From the NCBI RefSeq assembly GCF_018449435.1, contig NZ_JAHCMU010000003.1:62001-126000 (forward strand): a stretch of DNA of 64,000 bases, in the 5' to 3' direction. A program made the position numbers and the translations under genes. Source of the stretch: Flagellimonas sp. 389 (lineage in GTDB: Bacteria; Bacteroidota; Bacteroidia; Flavobacteriales; Flavobacteriaceae). How positions within the stretch are numbered: the first letter of the stretch is position 1; every line of letters begins with the position of its first letter. The notes under the pieces are model-generated. The model worked only from the letters and a program-made list of their open reading frames with translations, did no database searches and was not told where the DNA came from. Positions 55,486-63,399 of the stretch are shown here, piece after piece.

Positions 55486-56466
55486 ATGAGAAATATTTTC
55501 CTCCCAATCCTATTTTTATGTTCGCTATATTCTTGTGGCGATGGAGATTTACAAATAGAGTCGCTTGATTTTGATGAAGGTTCTATCCAATTTTGTGATG
55601 AAGGCCAAGAAGATACGGAGACCACTTTACTCTTTAAAATCAATAATGACGAAACATTGATATTGGACCTACAAGCAAATATTATTGAGAATGCCCCATC
55701 CGATGATCCCATTCTTAGCAGTATACCCACACAATCAGATTTAACGTACCGTCTTTTCTCGGACGATGTTACCCAAGCCTATTTTTGTGATGAGATTCCT
55801 CCTTCAACGCCTACCGTGATAGAAGAAATAGGTGCTACGGGCGGGACTGTTCAGATTATAAGTACACTCGACACAGTATCACGAACCTCCAAGGTATACA
55901 ATCATGAAATCAGAATTTTAGAAGTCACTTTGGTTAATAGTAAAGGTGAGAGTTTGACCGATCAGACAGGTATAGATTTTGGCGAGTATACTACAACCGA
56001 AGATAGTAGTGTTGCACAGATTTTTGCAAATTTTGAGGCTATTACCATCAATTCTTGTGAAGATACAGGTGAAAATACGGTACTGACCAAGATTTTAAAT
56101 GATGAATATCTTACTTTGACCATCCCTACCAGTCTTTTGGCCAATTCTGAAACTGGTGATACCCCTAGGGAGGCAACCTTGTCCGAGAGCATCATATTCA
56201 AAAATGGTACAGCCTTAGCGTCGGTAACAGCAGATAGCGTTTGTGCTGGGGTTGCAGCAACAGATCTTGAAAATGAATTTTCCACGACAGAAGGGACAGT
56301 ATCCGTAACGACAACAGCATCAGAGCCAAATACCGAAGGTGTGATTACGTACACGCACACTATTTCGCTTTCCGATTTTACCCTTCAGGATTTGAACGAG
56401 GCAAATGCTGGTACTTTTGAAGAGGAGCCTTATGTTTTTGGGACGTTCACGACTACGAGCAGCTAA
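55486..56466 (+). CDS. Lipoprotein with an internally duplicated domain
   Basis: This 326-residue lipoprotein (lipobox LYSC-G) contains two similar ~140-residue halves. The first (residues ~35-175) runs from SIQFCDEGQEDTETTLLFKI to DFGEYTTT; the second (about 185-326) from AITINSCEDTGENTVLTKIL to VFGTFTTTSS. Both contain a Cys pair in the same positions, an acidic loop and a Thr-rich beta strand near the end. Its function is unknown; it is probably an outer-membrane/surface beta-sandwich. Its stop overlaps the convergent Smr gene by 4 bp. Confidence 0.72.
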   Translation: MRNIFLPILFLCSLYSCGDGDLQIESLDFDEGSIQFCDEGQEDTETTLLFKINNDETLILDLQANIIENAPSDDPILSSIPTQSDLTYRLFSDDVTQAYFCDEIPPSTPTVIEEIGATGGTVQIISTLDTVSRTSKVYNHEIRILEVTLVNSKGESLTDQTGIDFGEYTTTEDSSVAQIFANFEAITINSCEDTGENTVLTKILNDEYLTLTIPTSLLANSETGDTPREATLSESIIFKNGTALASVTADSVCAGVAATDLENEFSTTEGTVSVTTTASEPNTEGVITYTHTISLSDFTLQDLNEANAGTFEEEPYVFGTFTTTSS

Positions 56467-57005
56467 CTGTTTTGAAAAATATAAACTTCGGTAGCTCCCA
56501 AGCCATATTTTTGGTAATCGGCATCGTAGAATTTTAAATTGTCATATCTGTTGAAGAGATAATGTAGCTCTTCTTTTAGAATACCCTCTCCTACACCATG
56601 AATAAAAACGACTTTTTGAATGCGTTTTTTTATGGCGAAATCCAATTGCCTTTTTGCAGTTTCTAACTGTAGATTAAGCATATCAAAGTTTGTAAGTCCT
56701 TTGGCAGACCTTACTAATTGATTAATATGGAGATCAACCTCCATTTTAGGCAAATTTCTTTCTTTTTGCTTAGCAAGCCTACCAAACCTTTTCTTTGGAA
56801 GTTCTTTTTCTTTTTTTATTTTTTCGACCTCGTACCCAGTAACTCGGATATCATCACTGATCTTAACCAATTCCTTCATGGAATATTCCATTGGAAAGCC
56901 ATCTGTAGTAATTATAGTCACTCGCGCGCCTTCAATACCACTTATCTTACCGGATATGTCTTCATCTAAAACTTCGACCTGATCACCTATCTTAAAGACT
57001 GCCAC
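56463..57005 (-). CDS. Smr-domain protein with N-terminal DUF2027-like segment
   Basis: This 180-residue protein has an N-terminal beta-rich part (KIGDQVEVLDEDISGKISGI) and a C-terminal Smr domain (MEVDLHINQLV...VVFIHGVGEGILKEEL). Smr domains bind and nick DNA/RNA, and in the MutS2 family they are the nuclease module. Here it is stand-alone. Its role is unknown. Confidence 0.82.
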   Translation of the reverse strand: MAVFKIGDQVEVLDEDISGKISGIEGARVTIITTDGFPMEYSMKELVKISDDIRVTGYEVEKIKKEKELPKKRFGRLAKQKERNLPKMEVDLHINQLVRSAKGLTNFDMLNLQLETAKRQLDFAIKKRIQKVVFIHGVGEGILKEELHYLFNRYDNLKFYDADYQKYGLGATEVYIFQNS

Positions 57006-57047
57006 GTATATTTATATCTAAAAAAAATTAGAAAACTTTAACAATCG

Positions 57048-57067
57048 CAAAAATAGTAGTATTTTTC
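57048..57067. promoter_or_regulatory. Overlapping divergent -7 boxes in a palindrome
   Basis: CAAAAATA on the plus strand is TATTTTTG on the minus strand (57048-57055), and TATTTTTC follows on the plus strand (57060-57067) four bases later. The core AAAAATA/TATTTTT is a perfect inverted repeat with a GTAG spacer. It may supply divergent starts for the Smr gene (minus) and the DUF2752 gene (plus). Confidence 0.4.
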
Positions 57068-57076
57068 TCGACAGTA

Positions 57077-57403
57077 ATGATTGTTATGCATCAACAACCT
57101 ATGCTGGTATCATTGGATACTAGGGAATTTATGCTGCCATGCCTAAATAAGCAGTTATTTGGCGTGGAATGCCCTGGCTGTGGTGTACAACGATCTTTGG
57201 ATTTATTGCTACATGGAGAGTTTTTAGCTGCATTTAAAATGTATCCGGCCATTTATTTCATCCTAATACTCCTTCTTTTTTTGATTTCAAATACCTTTTT
57301 TAAAATCAAGTACGGTTATCAAATCAAGTTATTCTTGATGCTGCTTACCGGGATAACCATTGTAGTCAGTTATATTGTAAAAATGAACAATTTTATAAAC
57401 TAA
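57077..57403 (+). CDS. DUF2752 small membrane protein
   Basis: This 108-residue protein contains the DUF2752 signature CPGCGVQRSL and two membrane helices (YPAIYFILILLLFLIS, LFLMLLTGITIVVSYIV). The CPGCG pair suggests metal or redox chemistry, though the family is uncharacterised. The start is uncertain: 57077, 57086 and 57131 (MLPCLNK) are all plausible, with the last closest to family consensus. Followed by two CCC-motif membrane proteins, 10 and 9 bp apart. Confidence 0.8.
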   Translation: MIVMHQQPMLVSLDTREFMLPCLNKQLFGVECPGCGVQRSLDLLLHGEFLAAFKMYPAIYFILILLLFLISNTFFKIKYGYQIKLFLMLLTGITIVVSYIVKMNNFIN

Positions 57404-57413
57404 AGTTTAAATT

Positions 57414-57737
57414 ATGGAAAAACAAAAACTACCCAATTCAACACTAATATTGGTCTTCGGAATCATTTCGATTGTAACCTGTTGCTGTTACGGAATAATA
57501 GGTTTGATTTTTGGAATAATAGCCGTGGTATTGGCTAAAAAAGCAACAGCTCTTTACATGGAAAACCCTGAAAATTATGAAGGATTCAACAATGTAAAAA
57601 CAGGTAAGATATTAGCAATTATAGGTATAGTGTTAAATGTACTCTATTTAGGATACACGATATTCCTGTTCAGCACATTAGGATTGGAAGGGATACAAGA
57701 AATGCAAGAACAATTGCTAGAACAGTACGGCGGTTAA
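57414..57737 (+). CDS. CCC-motif membrane protein, copy 1
   Basis: This 107-residue protein has two membrane segments and the motif TCCCYGIIGLIFGIIAVVLA near the N-terminus, then a LYMENPENYEGFNNVKTGKI linker (each under 20 residues). This matches the CCC-motif membrane protein family of Bacteroidota with no assigned function. The three adjacent Cys in the membrane are distinctive. Second gene of a DUF2752-CCC-CCC cluster. Confidence 0.8.
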   Translation: MEKQKLPNSTLILVFGIISIVTCCCYGIIGLIFGIIAVVLAKKATALYMENPENYEGFNNVKTGKILAIIGIVLNVLYLGYTIFLFSTLGLEGIQEMQEQLLEQYGG

Positions 57738-57746
57738 CGATAAAAC

Positions 57747-58061
57747 ATGAGTCAACAACCTTTACCAGGAGCAAGCACAGTGCTAACAATGGGAATCCTT
57801 TCCATTGTTGGCACTTTGTTTTGTTGTGGTCCGTTTGGAGCAATATTTAGTATTGTAGGTTTGGTCAAGGCCAAAACCGCCAAAGAACTCTATCTTCAAA
57901 ATCCAGAAAATTATACGGATTACAGCAATATAAAAACAGGCAAGATATTATCGTATGTAGGCCTGGCAATATCCGCAGTCTATCTTTTGTTGGTTATTTT
58001 ATATTTTGGATTTATAATAGCAGTGATCGCAGGTACCGAGGGATTGGACTATACCTATTAA
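57747..58061 (+). CDS. CCC-motif membrane protein, copy 2
   Basis: This 104-residue paralog of the previous gene has two membrane segments, the shared LYLQNPENYTDYSNIKTGKI linker and a reduced FCCGPFGAIFSIVGLV motif, i.e. two Cys instead of three. Convergent with recQ, with a 4-bp overlap. Function is unknown; the tandem arrangement suggests a small multimer with the first copy. Confidence 0.8.
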   Translation: MSQQPLPGASTVLTMGILSIVGTLFCCGPFGAIFSIVGLVKAKTAKELYLQNPENYTDYSNIKTGKILSYVGLAISAVYLLLVILYFGFIIAVIAGTEGLDYTY

Positions 58062-60259
58062 TTGGCCACCTCACTGATAAATTTAAGGCGATAGAGACGC
58101 AGTTCTTCGTCTTCATAATCACCATCAAATTCATCTATGGCTTGGGAAATGGAATCTGATTCTGCTTCTAAAAAGTACTCATGGATTTCTTCTTGTTGGT
58201 CTTCGTCCAAGATTTCATCTATCCAATACTCGATATTAAGTTTGGTACCACTAAAGACAATGTGTTCCATTTCTTTAATGAGTTCTGGTAGTTCCAATCC
58301 TTTTGCAGAAGCGATATCGTCCAAAGGCAACTTCCTGTCCACATTCTGAATCACATATAATTTTAAAGCAGAATTTGCACCGGTACTCTTAACCACTAAA
58401 TCATCTGGTCTTATAATATCATTTTCTTCAACGTAATTGGAAATAAGCTCAGTAAAGGGTTTACCATATTTTTTGGCCTTTCCTTCCCCTACTCCATGTA
58501 TGGTCAAAAGCTCTTCGTTGCATATTGGATACTTTAGGGCCATGTCATCAAGAGAGGGATCCTGAAATACTACAAATGGTGGCACTCCCATCTTTTTGGC
58601 TTCCGCTTTACGCAGGTCTTTCAATAATCTGAGGAGGTTGGCATCTGCACCGGCACCGGCCGACTTGCCCGCAGTAATTATTGCATCGTTATTTTCTTCA
58701 CTATATACGTGGTCTTTCGTCATTAAAAACGAAGTAGGTTTTTTAAGAAAATCCTCTCCAGATTTCGTCAAATGCAAGATTCCATATTGTTCGATTTCTT
58801 TCTTGAGAAAACCAGCGACCAAAACCTGTCGAACCAAAGCCATCCAATAAGGCTCATCATTTTCTTTACCTATTCCAAAGAAGTCTTTTTCATCTGTTTT
58901 GTGCGAAGAAATCATTGCGTTTACTTTTCCAACCAAAACCTTTACGATTTCCTTTGTTTTATACTTTTCGTTGGTTTTTTGAACAACATCCAAGAGTTTG
59001 ACCACCGTTTCTTTCGCCTCTTCTTTTTGCTTTGGATTTCTGGTGTTATCGTCCATATTGGCACCTTCGCCATTTTCCGCATCAAAATCTTCTCCAAAAT
59101 AATGCAGGATAAATTTTCTGCGGGACATAGATGTTTCGGCATAAGCTACAATTTCCTGTAATAAAGCATTGCCTATTTCCTGTTCCGCTACTGGCTTTCC
59201 AGACATAAACTTTTCTAGCTTTTCTACATCCTTGTAGGAGTAAAAAGCCAAGCAATGGCCTTCTCCACCATCTCTACCTGCCCTTCCAGTTTCTTGGTAG
59301 TAACTTTCTATGCTTTTTGGAATATCGTGATGGATTACAAATCGAACATCCGGCTTATCTATTCCCATTCCAAAGGCTATCGTGGCTACAACAACATCAA
59401 CATCTTCCATAAGGAACATATCTTGGTATTTGGAACGTGTTTTGGCATCAAAACCGGCATGGTAAGGCACTGCGCTGACTCCGTTCACTTGTAAAACCTG
59501 AGCCAATTCTTCGACCCGTTTTCTGCTCAAACAATAAATGATACCTGATTTGCCTTGATTTTGTTTTACAAAACGAATAATATCTGCGTCCACATTCTGA
59601 GTTTTGGGACGTACTTCGTAAAATAAATTTGGTCTATTAAAGGATGCCTTGAATACTTTGGCATCTGTCATGCCCAAGTTTTTAATAATATCTTCCTGTA
59701 CCTTGGGTGTTGCTGTTGCCGTGAGTCCAATAATTGGTATATTATCGCCCAAACGGCTTATAATACTTTTTAGATTACGGTATTCCGGTCTGAAATCGTG
59801 ACCCCATTCAGAGATACAATGTGCTTCATCTACAGCAACAAAAGAAAGAGGAACAGCTTTTAAAAATTCTATATTCTCTTCCTTTGTCAGCGATTCGGGA
59901 GCTACATAAAGTAATTTTGTGATCCCGTTTTTCACATCTTCTTTTACCTGTTTTATTTCCGTTTTTGTCAAAGAGGAGTTAAGTACGTGTGCAATACCCC
60001 TATGTTCAGAAACACCGCGTATAGCATCTACTTGGTTCTTCATCAAAGCAATTAAAGGTGATACTACTATCGAAGTACCTTCTTTCATGATTGCAGGTAG
60101 TTGATAACATAAAGATTTACCCCCACCTGTGGGCATTATCACAAACGTGTCTTTATCTTCAAGTATGTTTTGTATTACTTTTTCTTGTAGCCCCTTAAAC
60201 TGTGAAAAACCAAAATATTTTTTAAGTGAAGCGTGCAAATCGGTATTTGTAAGACCCAT
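58058..60259 (-). CDS. recQ: RecQ-family ATP-dependent DNA helicase
   Basis: This 733-residue superfamily-2 helicase has Walker A (IMPTGGGKSLCYQLPA), DEAH in AVDEAHCISEWGHDFRPEY, the motif VI GRAGRDGGEG, and a C-terminal HRDC-type region plus RQC. The zinc-binding cysteines of the RQC domain are missing: where E. coli has CGNCDIC this protein reads ENGEGANMDDN, and the first Cys is Ser (SMSRRKF). It should still unwind DNA, but with a different RQC. Its promoter is not clear. Confidence 0.94.
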   Translation of the reverse strand: MGLTNTDLHASLKKYFGFSQFKGLQEKVIQNILEDKDTFVIMPTGGGKSLCYQLPAIMKEGTSIVVSPLIALMKNQVDAIRGVSEHRGIAHVLNSSLTKTEIKQVKEDVKNGITKLLYVAPESLTKEENIEFLKAVPLSFVAVDEAHCISEWGHDFRPEYRNLKSIISRLGDNIPIIGLTATATPKVQEDIIKNLGMTDAKVFKASFNRPNLFYEVRPKTQNVDADIIRFVKQNQGKSGIIYCLSRKRVEELAQVLQVNGVSAVPYHAGFDAKTRSKYQDMFLMEDVDVVVATIAFGMGIDKPDVRFVIHHDIPKSIESYYQETGRAGRDGGEGHCLAFYSYKDVEKLEKFMSGKPVAEQEIGNALLQEIVAYAETSMSRRKFILHYFGEDFDAENGEGANMDDNTRNPKQKEEAKETVVKLLDVVQKTNEKYKTKEIVKVLVGKVNAMISSHKTDEKDFFGIGKENDEPYWMALVRQVLVAGFLKKEIEQYGILHLTKSGEDFLKKPTSFLMTKDHVYSEENNDAIITAGKSAGAGADANLLRLLKDLRKAEAKKMGVPPFVVFQDPSLDDMALKYPICNEELLTIHGVGEGKAKKYGKPFTELISNYVEENDIIRPDDLVVKSTGANSALKLYVIQNVDRKLPLDDIASAKGLELPELIKEMEHIVFSGTKLNIEYWIDEILDEDQQEEIHEYFLEAESDSISQAIDEFDGDYEDEELRLYRLKFISEVAN

Positions 60260-60383
60260 TTCCCTATTTTCAATTTATACCAAACAACCAAATTAATAGG
60301 TCGTTAACGTTCATAATTTTAAATATTAATTTAAAGTAAGAAGCATTCTGTGCTTTAAAAACGGTTGTAAAAGATAGTTTGTT

Positions 60384-60391
60384 TAGTTTTG
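60384..60391 (+). promoter_or_regulatory. Candidate -7 box for kdsD
   Basis: TAGTTTTG (exact TAnnTTTG) in the recQ-kdsD divergent region, 67 bases before the TTG start at 60459. A TTG at 60365-60367, 16 bases upstream, is a marginal -33. Confidence 0.4.
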
Positions 60392-60440
60392 TAATCTTAA
60401 ATATAAGATATTCTTTTAGGAATACAATTAGATAATCTTT

Positions 60441-60460
60441 TTATTACCTTTTATTACCTT
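60441..60460 (+). repeat. Tandem 10-bp direct repeat abutting the kdsD start
   Basis: TTATTACCTT occurs twice in a row at 60441-60450 and 60451-60460, and the TTG start codon 60459-60461 begins at its end. It lies inside the 5' leader. Confidence 0.6.
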
Positions 60461-61424
60461 GAACGACACTCAGTCTATTTTATCCATCGCGAAAAGAACC
60501 CTAGAAACCGAAAGCAAGGCCATACAAAATTTGGTCAATCTTTTAGATGAACAATTTGCTTATGCCGTGCAGCATATTTTAGATTCCAAAGGAAGGGTAG
60601 TTGTATCTGGAGTTGGAAAAAGTGCTATAATAGCTTCAAAAATTGTGGCAACTTTGAACTCTACGGGCACGCCTGCTATATTTATGCATGCTGCAGACGC
60701 CATTCATGGGGATTTGGGAACCATACAGGAAAACGATGTGGTTATCTGTATTTCTAAAAGCGGAAATACTCCAGAAATAAAGGCATTGCTCCCACTGATT
60801 AAAATTGCAAAGAATAAATTAATAGGCATTACTGGGAATATGGATTCGCTATTGGCAAAACAGGCAGATTTTGCGCTTAGCACCTTTGTTGAAAAAGAGG
60901 CATGTCCCAATAACCTTGCTCCTACAACGAGCACGTCGGCACAATTGGCTATGGGCGATGCGCTAGCCATTAGCCTTTTGGAGCTTAGAGGATTTAGTAG
61001 TGCAGACTTTGCAAAGTATCATCCGGGAGGAGCGTTGGGCAAAAAACTATACTTAAGGGTAGCTGATATTGTTGTAAACAATCAAAAGCCCCAAGTGGAT
61101 ATCGATTCAAGTGTAAAAGAAGTCATTGTTGAAATTTCCGAAAAAATGTTGGGCGTAACTGCTGTAATCAAGGAAGGAACTTTGGTCGGCATCGTTACAG
61201 ATGGTGATATCCGAAGAATGCTTAGCAGGTATGATGATATCCGGGGGCTCAGGGCCAAGGACATCATGACATCCAACCCAAAATCGGTAGATGTAGATAC
61301 GCTTGCAGTCGAAGCACTTAAAATATTACAATCCCAAGGCATTTCACAACTTTTGGCCTTTGATGGTGATACGTATGCAGGGGTAGTTCATCTTCATAAC
61401 CTTATAAACGAAGGAATTTTATAA
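60459..61424 (+). CDS. kdsD: Arabinose-5-phosphate isomerase (KpsF/GutQ family)
   Basis: This 321-residue enzyme converts ribulose-5-phosphate to arabinose-5-phosphate, the first step of KDO/LPS core synthesis. It has a SIS domain (RVVVSGVGKSAIIASKIV, ICISKSGNTPEIKAL) followed by two CBS motifs (VKEVIVEISEKMLGVTAVI, LRAKDIMTSNPKSVDVD). The start is a TTG at the end of a direct repeat; no ATG is available before the conserved N-terminus. Stop overlaps the tatC ATG by one base. Confidence 0.9.
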   Translation: MNDTQSILSIAKRTLETESKAIQNLVNLLDEQFAYAVQHILDSKGRVVVSGVGKSAIIASKIVATLNSTGTPAIFMHAADAIHGDLGTIQENDVVICISKSGNTPEIKALLPLIKIAKNKLIGITGNMDSLLAKQADFALSTFVEKEACPNNLAPTTSTSAQLAMGDALAISLLELRGFSSADFAKYHPGGALGKKLYLRVADIVVNNQKPQVDIDSSVKEVIVEISEKMLGVTAVIKEGTLVGIVTDGDIRRMLSRYDDIRGLRAKDIMTSNPKSVDVDTLAVEALKILQSQGISQLLAFDGDTYAGVVHLHNLINEGIL

Positions 61425-62257
61425 TGGCAAAAGTGGCGAACAACCCAGATGAGATGTCCTTCCTAGACCATTTGGAAGAATTGCGATGGCATTTGATAAG
61501 ATCCGTATTGGCAATTGTCATCATTGCATGTGGGGCATTTGTTATGAAAGATTTCATTTTTGATACGGTCATTTTTGGACCTAAAAAAATGGATTTTCCT
61601 ACGTATAAGTTCTTTTGTGAAATAGCTACTTTTTTTGGAATAGACTCTGAATTCTGCGCTGATACCTTACCCTTTACCATTCAGAATAGAACTATGGCGG
61701 GGCAATTTTCTGCCCATATATGGACCTCTATCTGGGCTGGTTTTATTACTGCATTCCCCTATGTTTTATGGGAATTATGGCGCTTTATCAGTCCTGGGCT
61801 TCATAAAAATGAACGCAAACATTCCAGGGGCTTTATTTTAGTGGCTTCAGCACTTTTTTTTATGGGCGTGCTATTTGGTTACTATGTTGTGGCACCCTTA
61901 TCCATCAATTTTTTGGGTACATACCAAGTAAGTAAAGAGGTGCTCAATGAAATTGATATAGGCTCTTTTATTGCTACGGTAAGAGCATCCGTTATAGCCT
62001 GCGGAATCATGTTTGAATTACCAATAATTATTTATTTTTTGACCAAAGTTGGTTTGGTAACTCCAGAAATTCTGAGAAAATATAGGAAAATAGCACTAGT
62101 TGTGGTGCTTATCCTATCTGCAGTAATAACACCGCCAGATGTTGCCAGTCAAATAGTAGTTTCAGTTCCCGTTCTAATTTTATACCAGATAAGTATATAT
62201 ATTTCTAAAGTTGTTGTAAAAAACGAAGCTAAAAGAGCTAAAAGAAATGCAAAATAA
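61424..62257 (+). CDS. tatC: Twin-arginine translocase subunit TatC
   Basis: This 277-residue membrane protein has the TatC signature MSFLDHLEELRWHLIRSV at the N-terminus and six membrane helices. It is the receptor for twin-arginine signal peptides in folded-protein export. No tatA/tatB gene is adjacent. The C-terminus is basic (KRAKRNAK). It overlaps the next gene by 11 bp. Confidence 0.94.
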   Translation: MAKVANNPDEMSFLDHLEELRWHLIRSVLAIVIIACGAFVMKDFIFDTVIFGPKKMDFPTYKFFCEIATFFGIDSEFCADTLPFTIQNRTMAGQFSAHIWTSIWAGFITAFPYVLWELWRFISPGLHKNERKHSRGFILVASALFFMGVLFGYYVVAPLSINFLGTYQVSKEVLNEIDIGSFIATVRASVIACGIMFELPIIIYFLTKVGLVTPEILRKYRKIALVVVLILSAVITPPDVASQIVVSVPVLILYQISIYISKVVVKNEAKRAKRNAK

Positions 62258-62597
62258 AGTAGAAGAGTTCAATGCATATCGTGCCAAAATGAACGATCAG
62301 CTATTGGCTGAAAACAACAAACTCATCAAACGTATTTTTAATCTAGACACCAATGCATATATGGCGGGTGCTCTAGATGTAAAAACAAAGGAACTATTAG
62401 GCCTTGTGGCCTCTGCTGTCCTTCGCTGTGATGATTGTGTAAAATATCATTTAGAAAGTTCCAAAAAAGAGGGAGCAACCAAAGAAGAGGTTATGGAAAC
62501 TTTGGGAATCGCAACTTTGGTCGGTGGCACAATAGTAGTACCCCATTTGCGAAGGGCATATGAGTTTTGGGAGGCATTGGAAGAAAACGATGCTTAA
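62247..62597 (+). CDS. Carboxymuconolactone decarboxylase (AhpD-like) family protein
   Basis: This 116-residue protein has the CMD/AhpD core YMAGALDVKTKELLGLVASA, a redox-type CxxC in RCDDCVKYHLE, and a long C-terminal helix. Members include AhpD thiol peroxidase reductants and CMD. The CxxC points to redox or peroxidase-related action rather than classic decarboxylation. It overlaps tatC by 11 bp and ends 57 bp before lptB. Confidence 0.88.
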   Translation: MQNKVEEFNAYRAKMNDQLLAENNKLIKRIFNLDTNAYMAGALDVKTKELLGLVASAVLRCDDCVKYHLESSKKEGATKEEVMETLGIATLVGGTIVVPHLRRAYEFWEALEENDA

Positions 62598-62654
62598 AAA
62601 AATCCCAACGAGCCTTATCCAGAAAAAGAATATGTTTAGTTTTGGCAAGTTCGT

Positions 62655-63395
62655 ATGAAATTAAGAGCTGATAATATAATGAAGGCCTACCGTGGCCGAA
62701 AAGTGGTAAAAGGAATTTCCCTTGAGGTAAACCAAGGTGAAATTGTTGGTCTATTAGGACCTAACGGTGCTGGCAAAACCACTTCCTTCTATATGATCGT
62801 TGGACTCATTAAGCCCAATGGTGGTAATATTTATTTGGATGACATGGAGATTACTAATTTCCCCATGTACAAAAGAGCCCAAAACGGTATTGGGTACCTG
62901 GCCCAAGAAGCTTCTGTTTTTCGTAAGTTGAGTATAGAAAAAAATATTCTTAGTGTGCTGCAACTTACCAAGTTGAGCAAGAAGGAACAGCACATGAAAA
63001 TGGAATCCCTAATCGATGAGTTTGGCCTAGGGCATATTCGTAAAAATAGAGGTGATTTGTTGTCTGGTGGTGAGCGAAGACGCACAGAAATTGCCCGCGC
63101 ACTTGCCACCGACCCAAAGTTCATACTCCTGGATGAACCGTTTGCAGGTGTGGACCCCGTAGCTGTTGAAGATATTCAACGTATCGTAGCGCAACTTAAA
63201 AACAAAAACATAGGTATTTTGATTACTGACCATAACGTTCAAGAAACCTTGGCCATAACCGAACGTTCCTACCTAATGTTTGAAGGAGGTATCTTAAAAG
63301 CTGGAATTCCAGAAGATTTGGCAAAAGATGAAATGGTACGTAAAGTTTACCTTGGCCAAAACTTTGAACTTCGTAAGAAAAAATTAGATTTTTAA
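62655..63395 (+). CDS. lptB: LPS export ABC transporter ATP-binding protein LptB
   Basis: This 246-residue ATPase powers LPS extraction from the inner membrane through LptB2FGC. It has Walker A GPNGAGKTTSF, signature LLSGGERRRTEIARAL, Walker B FILLDEPFAGVDP and the switch ITDHNV. The YLAQEASVFRKLSIEKNI stretch is characteristic of LptB. It sits 3' of kdsD and tatC, so LPS precursor synthesis and export genes share a neighbourhood. Confidence 0.96.
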   Translation: MKLRADNIMKAYRGRKVVKGISLEVNQGEIVGLLGPNGAGKTTSFYMIVGLIKPNGGNIYLDDMEITNFPMYKRAQNGIGYLAQEASVFRKLSIEKNILSVLQLTKLSKKEQHMKMESLIDEFGLGHIRKNRGDLLSGGERRRTEIARALATDPKFILLDEPFAGVDPVAVEDIQRIVAQLKNKNIGILITDHNVQETLAITERSYLMFEGGILKAGIPEDLAKDEMVRKVYLGQNFELRKKKLDF

Positions 63396-63399
63396 ATCC

